NCBI GenBank assembly: GCA_947259425.1
Contig: CAMYMO010000038.1
Location: 1 to 5,110, forward strand
Length of the DNA: 5,110 nucleotides
Origin: an uncultured Ectothiorhodospiraceae bacterium
Lineage (GTDB): Bacteria; Pseudomonadota; Gammaproteobacteria; UBA6429; Thiohalophilaceae
Direction: 5' to 3'
Position 1 is the stretch's first letter, and every line of letters starts with the position of its first letter. The translations under genes were made by a program, and so were the position numbers. This document shows positions 1-4,341 of this stretch, piece after piece. The notes below the pieces were generated by a model. That model saw nothing but the letters and a program-made list of their open reading frames with translations. It was not told the DNA's origin and did no database searches.

Positions 1-2
1 AT

Positions 3-68
3 GACAATATTGACTGGGATGTTATATGGTGCGAAATAAACCAGCGACACGCTGAAGATGTCGTCTAA
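3..68 (+). CDS. Possible C-terminal tail of a gene entering from the left
   Basis: An open frame runs from the window edge to a TAA at 66-68, reading about 21 residues and ending in EINQRHAEDVV. Its composition (Trp, Asp, Glu, His, Arg mixed, no low-complexity stretch) looks like real protein. It stops shortly before the REP-like hairpin at 113-168, a common position for such elements. No family can be named from so few residues. A chance open frame of this length is quite possible, so this is a weak call. Confidence 0.3.
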   Translation, partial: DNIDWDVIWCEINQRHAEDVV

Positions 69-112
69 TTTGAGAAAGTCGGCGATACATGCTGACCCTA
101 AACATTAAAATA

Positions 113-168
113 GGGGGACAGGCCACGATTAATCAGACCACTACACAGAAAAACGTGGTCTGTCCCCT
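113..168. repeat. REP-like imperfect inverted repeat, possible terminator
   Basis: GGGGGACAGGCCACG (113-127) faces CGTGGTCTGTCCCCT (154-168), with 13 of 15 positions complementary. An inner CAGACCAC (134-141) is perfectly complementary to GTGGTCTG (155-162), so the right arm can pair with either partner. Arms of the type GGGGACAGACCACG are, as I recall, a common intergenic motif in gammaproteobacteria, often beside REP-associated tyrosine transposases; no such transposase gene is present here. The element lies just past the stop codon of the minus-strand lipoprotein gene and after the plus-strand tail, so its hairpin could end transcription from both sides. That role is inferred. Confidence 0.6.
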
Positions 169-195
169 GGAAGGTTAAATTTAATTTTCGATTTT

Positions 196-798
196 TTATT
201 CCACTTCCAAAACCGAAAGCCTTTTAATTCCTAATTTTCGAAAAGGTTCAAGATACTGATTTAACTGCTCCTCATTCGTAGATACGGGAATGGTAAGCTC
301 AATCTTAAATTCTTTATCCTTCGCCTTAGAATTGATGGCATTTTTTATATTTTCTAGATCAGAAAAAATATATTTCGAATCATTAATAACATAATATTTT
401 TCCTCAATAACCATGATCGGTACTAGATATTCTTCATTTCCACCATCTACTCGCTGCCAAGTGACAGAATAGAACATTTTGGCTTGCTCACAATGCCATT
501 TCTCCCCCAACAGTTCGGACACTTCTTTTTCTAGCGCCCCATAAAAATCTCTGTTCCCCTCTTCTGCAAGCTTTTTGAAAATAGCTCTGAATTCATCACT
601 GTTTATTTCTTTACGAATTCTTTCATTTACATAGTTAAACGTATCTAAAAGATTCATATCTTCCGTTACTTTTAACTGACCAGGGGCATAAATAGCACAA
701 AGTGAATCCGCCTGTTGCGTCAATGATGCTTGATTCTGTCCACATGAGATTTGTAGTAATAGAACTAGCAATATTAGAATTTTCGTATATAGTTTCAT
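196..798 (-). CDS. Lipoprotein with ExbD/TolR-like C-terminal domain
   Basis: A 200-residue protein. Residues 1-18 are a lysine-bearing start plus a leucine/isoleucine core ending LLLQISC, with Cys19 as the likely lipidated residue. The -3 position is Gln, which is unusual for a lipobox, so lipidation is probable rather than certain. Residues 25-110 form a helical domain with two further cysteines (34, 103) and a LLGEKWHC segment. Residues about 128-200 run strand, helix, strand, helix, strand: a YYVIND strand, SDLENIKNAI helix, FKIELTIPV strand, NEEQLNQYLEPFRKLG helix, and final IKRLSVLEVE. This resembles the periplasmic domain of ExbD/TolR, where a helix before the last strand reads like VMDALRKAGFKKV. 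It lacks the ExbD transmembrane helix with its key Asp. The coding sequence is visibly AT-rich, and upstream bases show no clear SD. It lies 68 bp after the TA operon on the same strand, with no evident functional link. The ExbD-like reading is inferred from pattern. Confidence 0.8.
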   Translation of the reverse strand: MKLYTKILILLVLLLQISCGQNQASLTQQADSLCAIYAPGQLKVTEDMNLLDTFNYVNERIRKEINSDEFRAIFKKLAEEGNRDFYGALEKEVSELLGEKWHCEQAKMFYSVTWQRVDGGNEEYLVPIMVIEEKYYVINDSKYIFSDLENIKNAINSKAKDKEFKIELTIPVSTNEEQLNQYLEPFRKLGIKRLSVLEVE

Positions 799-866
799 GA
801 TAAATTATTTATATTTCGTGTATATCCATTCTAGATTTCTTATAAGCTTTAAAAATATTGATTAAA

Positions 867-1253
867 CTAGACTGCATTTCTTCCGGGTCGGTTTCTTCCG
901 GGTCGCCCATTAGCTAATATTGTTGCAGAATATACTGCTTCTGGTTCGCTAATATCGTTATCATTTATTCTACTCAGCCAATAGCCCGGCATCCTGTGTT
1001 GGTGGACTATTGCGACTATCACAATCTCATTGTTCTTCGTTGTATAGAAAACTGAATAGGGAAATCTGTTTAACATCTGGTAACGAGTCATTTTATTGTA
1101 TGAACAACCGGCTTTAGGATTCATCTTAATTTTCGCCAGTGTTTCTGAAAAAGCTGAAAAGAATTTTTCAGCCAATCCCTGCTGACTCAATTCATAATAT
1201 TGTGCCGCATCGTTTAGCTCTAATTCTGCTAATGCAGAGATTGTTGTTTTCAT
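867..1253 (-). CDS. RelE/ParE-family toxin with extra C-terminal tail
   Basis: A 128-residue protein. Residues 1-93 follow the ParE/RelE pattern: a helical hairpin (LNDAAQYYELSQQGLAEKFF, about 13-32; FSETLAKIKMNPKAG, about 35-49), then strands around LNRFPYSVFY (61-70) and IVIVAIVHQHRMPGYW (77-92). ParE members poison DNA gyrase and RelE members cleave mRNA; sequence alone does not decide which applies here. The upstream PF09720-type antitoxin gene ends 27 bp before this start and is its expected partner. An AGGGAAG SD lies about 8 bases before the ATG. Family members usually stop soon after the HxHR.PxYW segment, but this one continues for about 35 residues to a duplicated RPGRN-RPGRN and NAV. 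The duplication reflects a 15-bp tandem repeat near the 3' end, so the tail may be acquired by slippage or readthrough and need not be functional. Confidence 0.88.
   Translation of the reverse strand: MKTTISALAELELNDAAQYYELSQQGLAEKFFSAFSETLAKIKMNPKAGCSYNKMTRYQMLNRFPYSVFYTTKNNEIVIVAIVHQHRMPGYWLSRINDNDISEPEAVYSATILANGRPGRNRPGRNAV
877..905. repeat. Tandem 15-bp duplication in the toxin 3' end
   Basis: TTTCTTCCGGGTCG occurs at 877-890 and again at 892-905, separated by one base, giving a period of 15. The period is a multiple of three, so the toxin frame is kept and the protein gains a second RPGRN. Slippage is the simplest origin. Confidence 0.9.
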
Positions 1254-1280
1254 TGTCTGCTACTTCCCTGTAACCTGAAT

Positions 1281-1529
1281 TTATTTTACATTGTATTTGG
1301 CTTTTAACTCAGCTATCACTTCATCCGCATCCCTTAATTCAACCCGTCCTGCTTGCACATCTTCAACACGTCGCTGAATTTCATCGCGCCACGCGGCTTC
1401 CCATTCCTCTTGAGATAACTCCTCATCACCTTTATCTAAACTAGATATAAGATCGTGAGCTATGCGTTTTCGCGTTTCAATCGGCAACGCCATCAATTCT
1501 TTTTCAATATCTTCAATATTCCGCGCCAT
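1281..1529 (-). CDS. Addiction module antitoxin, PF09720/TIGR02574 type
   Basis: An 82-residue, highly charged protein. The N-terminal part (IEKELMALPIETRKRIAHDL, residues 8-27, then LISSLD) is the signature of the 'putative addiction module component' family. The middle (EEWEAAWRDEIQRRVEDVQAG, about 41-61) and the end (DADEVIAELKAKY, 67-79) are long amphipathic helices that would wrap the toxin. The expected role is to bind and neutralise the ParE/RelE toxin encoded just downstream. There is no recognisable DNA-binding domain, which fits regulation being carried by the XRE protein encoded upstream. A GAGG SD lies 8 bases before the ATG, in the 14-bp gap after the upstream stop codon, so translation is probably coupled. 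Confidence 0.9.
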   Translation of the reverse strand: MARNIEDIEKELMALPIETRKRIAHDLISSLDKGDEELSQEEWEAAWRDEIQRRVEDVQAGRVELRDADEVIAELKAKYNVK

Positions 1530-1543
1530 AGTGGTGTCCTCGA

Positions 1544-1834
1544 TTAATTATAAATTGCTTTAAGCGCTGCCACGGGATCGTGATCAACAATTCGTAATAA
1601 TGAAACAGCCGGCCCTTGTGGTGTTCGGTGGCCTTGTTCCCAGTTTTGCAAAGTACGGACACTCACGCCCATCACCATGGCAAACCTGGATTGCGACAAG
1701 CCGGTTTTTTCTCGAATGGCTTTCACATCAAGCGCATTAATTTTTTTACGTTGCGATACTTGCTTGCTAGTACGATAGGTTGCACCGGCTTCATGCACAC
1801 TATCAACTAATTCGTTAAACAGTTTCTCATCCAT
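1544..1834 (-). CDS. XRE-family HTH regulator, NadS/HigA-like
   Basis: A 96-residue protein. The MDEKLFNELVDSVHEAG start is characteristic of NadS-type antitoxins, and residues 36-88 are an XRE/Cro-type helix-turn-helix (LSQSRFAMVMGVSVRTLQNWEQG, 46-68). NadS-type proteins usually follow their own RelE-like toxin gene; none lies upstream here, and the gene opens an operon with an antitoxin and toxin of a different family. Two readings are possible. It may be the transcriptional regulator of a three-component module, as PaaR is for paaA-parE in E. coli O157:H7. Alternatively, it may be an orphan antitoxin that kept its promoter. The ATG is supported by the conserved N-terminus. It has no SD, and the predicted transcription start falls on or next to the ATG. 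Palindromes in the promoter fit autoregulation. Confidence 0.88.
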   Translation of the reverse strand: MDEKLFNELVDSVHEAGATYRTSKQVSQRKKINALDVKAIREKTGLSQSRFAMVMGVSVRTLQNWEQGHRTPQGPAVSLLRIVDHDPVAALKAIYN

Positions 1835-1841
1835 GCCTGGC

Positions 1842-1869
1842 AGTATACGTCTTTGACGTAGTTAGTCAA
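1842..1869 (-). promoter_or_regulatory. Promoter of the three-gene TA operon, leaderless
   Basis: On the minus strand TTGACT (1864-1869) and TATACT (1842-1847) are separated by 16 bases, each one base from sigma-70 consensus. Only seven bases lie between the -10 and the ATG at 1834, so RNA should begin at or within a base or two of the start codon. Confidence 0.7.
1846..1860. promoter_or_regulatory. Palindromic operator candidate of the TA operon
   Basis: TACGTC-TTT-GACGTA is a perfect inverted repeat with six-base arms, overlapping the -10 and the spacer of the promoter. A second dyad, TTGAC-N7-GTCAA (1853-1869), covers the -35. GTATAC occurs at both 1843-1848 and 1870-1875. The XRE protein encoded just downstream is the obvious candidate to bind here. 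Confidence 0.6.
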
Positions 1870-1887
1870 GTATACCTAAAGCGAGGT

Positions 1888-1933
1888 TTATTTCCTCTGC
1901 ACCCAACAACTCGCTAACAACGATCCAAAAATG
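1888..1933. repeat. Direct repeat copy A upstream of a TA promoter
   Basis: This matches 3059-3104 at 37 of 46 positions by hand alignment, with a best-conserved core ACCCAACAACTCGCTAACA (1901-1919). It lies 18 bp upstream of the -35 of the minus-strand TA operon. CTCGCTAACAAC (1910-1921) pairs with GTTGTGCTAG (1933-1942) to give a bulged hairpin. The minus strand reads WIVVSELLGAEEI here, close to the peptide read in copy B. Confidence 0.7.
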
Positions 1934-1979
1934 TTGTGCTAGCTACTGAACACCGCCCGGGATAAGGTGGAGAGTAGAA

Positions 1980-2405
1980 TTAATCTTGAATAGCCCCTAA
2001 TTTATCAACTAAAGAAAGTAACTCGCTTGTGATGCTGGTTAACTCTTTCAGTAGCTGCGGGGAAACATCCAGCATGCCTTCATACTCAGCCTTATTACGC
2101 TTGTCATGACATTGTGCAAGTACTTGCCACTTTTCTTTACTTAACCCAAGCGTGTGTTCCAAACATTGGAATACTAAATAACGTGAGTCGGAACGATAGC
2201 CATGCCACCGTAAAGCGGCCAACGCTAAGGCATGCGCTGCACTATAGGCTAAGGAAAACTGACTACCCTCGGATAATCCTTCGACTTGTGAATCCTGTAG
2301 ACTATTTTTGGCGGCGCTAACCATCCCATCAAACTCGTATTGATCCGGTGGTTCAGCTTTTAGTTTATTTATTAGTACCAGATTTTCTAAATTCGCTAAT
2401 GTCAT
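1980..2405 (-). CDS. HEPN-domain protein, putative HepT-like toxin
   Basis: A 141-residue, mostly helical protein of HEPN type. Residues 27-70 hold two helices (MVSAAKNSLQDSQ; FSLAYSAAHALALAALRWHGY), and 101-110 carry the active-site-like DKRNKAEYEG. Classical HEPN RNases have R-x4-6-H; here the pattern is Arg103-x4-Tyr108, as in HEPN groups of the UPF0332 kind. Ribonuclease activity is therefore not assured. In the MntA-HepT system the HEPN RNase is the toxin and the partner nucleotidyltransferase neutralises it by AMPylating a tyrosine near the active site. The partner gene lies just upstream and overlaps by 41 bp. I chose the ATG at 2405 because AAGGA lies about 7 bases before it. The GTG two codons earlier would have only one base between SD and start. 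Confidence 0.82.
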   Translation of the reverse strand: MTLANLENLVLINKLKAEPPDQYEFDGMVSAAKNSLQDSQVEGLSEGSQFSLAYSAAHALALAALRWHGYRSDSRYLVFQCLEHTLGLSKEKWQVLAQCHDKRNKAEYEGMLDVSPQLLKELTSITSELLSLVDKLGAIQD

Positions 2406-2982
2406 CGTCACGTCCTTTTAACCATAATTTGGGTTGTTCCATCACCCGGGTTATAAATGCATTTTTTGCTTTAAGCTTCTTGTTAATATCGTTGCGAGAA
2501 TATATGGAGGGGTTAATTGTTCGATTTAGTGCATCCCCTGCTTTTAACAACGCATCCATTAACTCTGTATAGGCTACCTTATCCGACACCACAAATAAAT
2601 CCACATCGCTTTGAGCGGTATCTTCACCTTTGGCGATAGAGCCATAAACAAAGACCAGTTCAATATCATCTTCGAAATCGGTTAGCGCAGCACGAATAAC
2701 ATCGACCAGACCAAAGGTCTTGCGCACAATGCCAAGCAGCTCAGGATAAACCGGATTATTCGGGTTCGCCTGATAGTGCAATTGATTGCCTGTTTTAGAG
2801 ACGGTGAGTAAACCCGCTGAAACCAAACGACCTAACTCACGTGTGATCGTGCCCCGCCCCATATTCGCACGGCGCACAATCTCATTGGTGTACAGACTCT
2901 GATCTGGATTGGCATAGAGCAAACCCAACACCCGCTGCTGGCTTTTGGTAAACAATGCGTCACTAATGGATGTGTGCTCCAT
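2365..2982 (-). CDS. Winged-helix/nucleotidyltransferase fusion, MntA-like
   Basis: A 205-residue protein in two parts. Residues 12-72 form a winged helix: SQQRVLGLLYANPDQ, then YTNEIVRRANMGRGTITREL as the HTH, and LLTVSKTGNQLHYQ as the wing. Residues 100-195 are a minimal nucleotidyltransferase with an exact GS-x10-DxD motif (Gly114-Ser115, Asp126, Asp128). The usual third carboxylate is not obvious: the strand where it is expected reads TINPSIY. Minimal nucleotidyltransferases of HEPN pairs AMPylate and silence the HEPN partner. The added winged helix suggests that this protein also represses its own operon, and the promoter carries two matching palindromes. The ATG at 2982 has AGAAGG just before it and lies about 31 bases after the predicted transcription start. 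A TTG at 3003 would add seven residues but has no SD. Confidence 0.88.
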   Translation of the reverse strand: MEHTSISDALFTKSQQRVLGLLYANPDQSLYTNEIVRRANMGRGTITRELGRLVSAGLLTVSKTGNQLHYQANPNNPVYPELLGIVRKTFGLVDVIRAALTDFEDDIELVFVYGSIAKGEDTAQSDVDLFVVSDKVAYTELMDALLKAGDALNRTINPSIYSRNDINKKLKAKNAFITRVMEQPKLWLKGRDDDISEFRKSGTNK

Positions 2983-3007
2983 CGTACCTTCTCTTCTTTT
3001 CAATAAG

Positions 3008-3042
3008 ACCCAATATGGGTATTATAGACCCCATTTTGGGTC
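3008..3042. promoter_or_regulatory. Twin ACCCA/TGGGT operators
   Basis: ACCCA-ATA-TGGGT (3008-3020) is a perfect palindrome across the predicted start site. GACCCCATTTTGGGTC (3027-3042) is a near palindrome filling the -10/-35 spacer. Their centres are about 20 bp apart, close to two helical turns, so two dimers could bind on one face. The winged-helix domain of the first gene is the likely ligand. Confidence 0.72.
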
Positions 3043-3049
3043 TTTTCAA
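3021..3049 (-). promoter_or_regulatory. Promoter of the nucleotidyltransferase-HEPN operon
   Basis: On the minus strand TTGAAA (3044-3049), exactly 17 bases, then a perfect TATAAT (3021-3026). Transcription should start near 3014, leaving a leader of about 31 bases with an AGAAGG SD before the ATG at 2982. Confidence 0.8.
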
Positions 3050-3058
3050 GGGGTGATA

Positions 3059-3104
3059 TTATCTCCGCCGCACCCACCAACTCGCTAACATGGATCCAGA
3101 GTTG
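3059..3104. repeat. Direct repeat copy B upstream of a TA promoter
   Basis: This is the second copy of the repeat at 1888-1933, with core ACCCACCAACTCGCTAACA (3072-3090; 18 of 19 identical). It begins 9 bp upstream of the -35 of the nucleotidyltransferase-HEPN operon and lies between that promoter and the divergent higBA-like promoter. CTCGCTAAC (3081-3089) and GTTGCCAG (3101-3108) form a bulged hairpin around GGATCC. The minus strand reads WIHVSELVGAAEI. Confidence 0.7.
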
Positions 3105-3122
3105 CCAGGTCTCAATCATGCC

Positions 3123-3151
3123 TTGAAAATATGTCAGTTTTGACATATTCT
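3123..3151 (+). promoter_or_regulatory. Promoter of the higBA-like operon, leaderless
   Basis: TTGAAA (3123-3128), exactly 17 bases, then TATTCT (3146-3151, four of six consensus bases). Seven bases separate the -10 from the ATG at 3159, so the transcript should start at or beside the start codon. The weak -10 makes this less certain than the other two promoters. Confidence 0.5.
3128..3149. promoter_or_regulatory. Palindromic operator of the higBA-like operon
   Basis: AATATGTCA and TGACATATT are perfect nine-base arms around GTTT. The site fills the promoter spacer and overlaps the -10, a typical position for repression by HigA or the HigBA complex. Confidence 0.75.
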
Positions 3152-3158
3152 TAGCCGT

Positions 3159-3497
3159 ATGAGCCCAGATGACAAGGATTTAGTCTGGCTGCATGGCGAG
3201 GTAAGGACACCGCCTTTTTCAGCGGAAGCACGGCTTGAAGCCGGTTTTCTGCTGAGACAGCTACAACAGGGAATGAGGTTATCGATGCCCCAATCCCGCC
3301 CGATGCCATCAATTGGTCGTCGATGCCATGAGTTACGAATCAACGATGAAAACGGCACTTGGCGAATCGTATATAGAATTGATGACGACGCCATTGTGAT
3401 ACTTGAAGTGTTTGACAAAAAAACAAACCAAACACCAAAGCACATAATCGACACCTGCAAAGATAGGATCAGGAGATATGACAATGAAAGCAGCTAA
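3159..3497 (+). CDS. higB: HigB/Gp49-like RelE-family toxin
   Basis: A 112-residue protein of the phage Gp49-like/HigB group (PF05973) of RelE-fold toxins, which generally cleave mRNA on the ribosome. An N-terminal KDLVWLHGEVRTPPFSAEAR (6-25) leads into helix EAGFLLRQLQQG (27-38). The central strands read CHELRINDENGTWRIVYRI (56-74), then IVILEVFDKKTNQTP (79-93), and the closing helix is HIIDTCKDRIRRY (95-107). This matches the usual order and length. The downstream gene, overlapping by 14 bp, is a matching HigA, so the toxin comes first as is normal for higBA. No SD precedes the ATG, and the predicted transcription start lies beside it, suggesting poor or leaderless translation of the toxin. 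The symbol reflects family and layout, not proven orthology. Confidence 0.88.
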   Translation: MSPDDKDLVWLHGEVRTPPFSAEARLEAGFLLRQLQQGMRLSMPQSRPMPSIGRRCHELRINDENGTWRIVYRIDDDAIVILEVFDKKTNQTPKHIIDTCKDRIRRYDNESS

Positions 3498-3807
3498 ACG
3501 CAAAAAACTTGAGGCCAATGGCTGGAAGGTTGGTGATGCGGCTGATTTTCTGGAGCTAACCGACGAAGAAAGCGCTTACATTGAGCTCAAGCTTAAATTA
3601 GCCAAACGTTTAAAAGAGGCGAGAACCCGTCGGCATCTCACACAGGCACAATTTGCAAAGCGGATTGATTCGAGCCAGTCCCGCGTCGCTAAAATGGAAA
3701 CCGGCGATCGTTCTGTATCGTTAGATTTACTGATTAAATCTTTGCTCTCACTGGGAGTTAAAAACGAAGATATTGGGAAAGCCATCACCAACTCAAAAAA
3801 CACATGA
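3484..3807 (+). CDS. higA: HigA-like XRE antitoxin
   Basis: A 107-residue protein beginning MKAAKRKKLEANGWKVGDAADFLELT in outline, the typical N-terminal arm of antitoxins paired with Gp49-like toxins. Residues about 38-92 are an XRE helix-turn-helix (LTQAQFAKRIDSSQSRVAKM, 52-71). It should bind HigB and repress the operon at the palindrome in 3128-3149. I chose the ATG at 3484 because AGGAG (3471-3475) lies eight bases before it; the in-frame ATG at 3478 would leave only two. The strong SD contrasts with its absence before higB, favouring antitoxin over toxin synthesis. The start lies inside the end of higB, so translation is coupled. Confidence 0.88.
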   Translation: MKAAKRKKLEANGWKVGDAADFLELTDEESAYIELKLKLAKRLKEARTRRHLTQAQFAKRIDSSQSRVAKMETGDRSVSLDLLIKSLLSLGVKNEDIGKAITNSKNT

Positions 3808-3879
3808 GTTAACATTATTCCTCCGCCTGTGTATTGGGTAAGAGAAATCTGTGTTGGTACCCCTGATATAGCTTTAGTA

Positions 3880-4296
3880 TTATTCAGAAGAAGATTTTGA
3901 ATACGCCAGGAATTGAGGAACGCCTTCATCTTCAAAAAGATCTAGCTGCTTTTCTGCAAATTTCTCTATCTTTGAATTCTCTGTTGTTTTAGCAACTTCT
4001 GATATCAAAGTCCGGTAACGCGAATTCTTGCTTTTACCCACTACCCTACACAACCATGCGATTGCATCTGTCATTATCGATTCTTCTGTGTTTCTGTTTT
4101 TTCCAGATAATCTGTGTTGCAAGATCGAGAGTTTGCTCATCAAATTTATCCTCTTGATACATTTTTGAGCCGCTTTTCTTATGTAATATGGATCTTCTGA
4201 TTTCAGTTTATTAATTACACCTTCTGGTACAGGTCCAGAAATTTTCGTGGCAGGGATTACCCTGTAGACATTCCAGGCATTTCTTCCATTTTCCAA
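3880..4296 (-). CDS. Helical, HEAT-like ORF, probably 5'-truncated
   Basis: A 138-residue open frame from a TTG. I do not recognise the family. Most of it is predicted helix: VINKLKSEDPYYIRKAAQKC (27-46) and YRTLISEVAKTTENSKIEKF (94-113) look like HEAT-type units. A helix around IMTDAIAWLCRVVG (74-87) lies between them, and the tail is acidic then serine-rich. There is no signal peptide and no catalytic motif. The start is doubtful. The frame stays open upstream to a TAA at 4336-4338 and gives GDPTGPNPIY, but has no ATG or GTG, and no SD precedes the TTG. The GC-rich inverted repeat at 4303-4326 lies in that extension. The simplest reading is a gene remnant cut at its 5' side, although a true TTG start is possible. 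It converges on higA with no evident terminator between them. Confidence 0.5.
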   Translation of the reverse strand: MENGRNAWNVYRVIPATKISGPVPEGVINKLKSEDPYYIRKAAQKCIKRINLMSKLSILQHRLSGKNRNTEESIMTDAIAWLCRVVGKSKNSRYRTLISEVAKTTENSKIEKFAEKQLDLFEDEGVPQFLAYSKSSSE

Positions 4297-4302
4297 ATAA
4301 AT

Positions 4303-4341
4303 GGGGTTAGGTCCTGTTGGATCCCCGTTATGGCGTTATGC
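4303..4341. repeat. GC-rich bulged inverted repeat plus short direct repeat
   Basis: Within 4303-4326, GGGG..GGTCC pairs with GGATCCCC around a TGTT loop, with a three-base bulge and one G-T pair. Immediately after it CGTTATG occurs twice (4326-4332 and 4334-4340). The element interrupts or abuts the upstream end of the minus-strand HEAT-like ORF. It has the look of a REP-like intergenic element; I cannot assign a family. Confidence 0.45.

Noticed and set aside
1616..1810. Plus-strand open frame of 64 codons
   Set aside because: It lies entirely opposite the XRE regulator, which has clear family motifs; the plus-strand product is low in complexity and matches nothing.
2114..2572. Two plus-strand open frames (2114-2320, 2348-2572)
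   Set aside because: They are antisense to the HEPN and nucleotidyltransferase genes and have neither SD nor recognisable motifs.
1888..3104. Integron attC sites at the two repeats
   Set aside because: The repeats contain GTTAGCG, not the GTTRRRY core, there is no matching RYYYAAC partner at the right distance, and no integrase is in view.
3000..3119. Minus-strand small ORF of 39 codons across repeat copy B
   Set aside because: It has only a badly spaced SD-like AAGG and runs straight through the nucleotidyltransferase promoter and operators. The peptide similarity to copy A is reported as a finding, but a live gene is unlikely.
3134..3518. Minus-strand open frames opposite higB (3134-3484, 3333-3518)
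   Set aside because: The plus strand holds a clear HigB; the minus products are cysteine- and serine-rich in the manner of an antisense frame.
3808..3879. Terminator between the converging higA and HEAT-like ORF
   Set aside because: No GC-rich hairpin followed by a T run on either strand; only short direct CTGTGT repeats were found.
3576..3935. Minus-strand open frame of 119 codons
   Set aside because: It is opposite higA and overlaps the end of the HEAT-like ORF; no motif and no SD.
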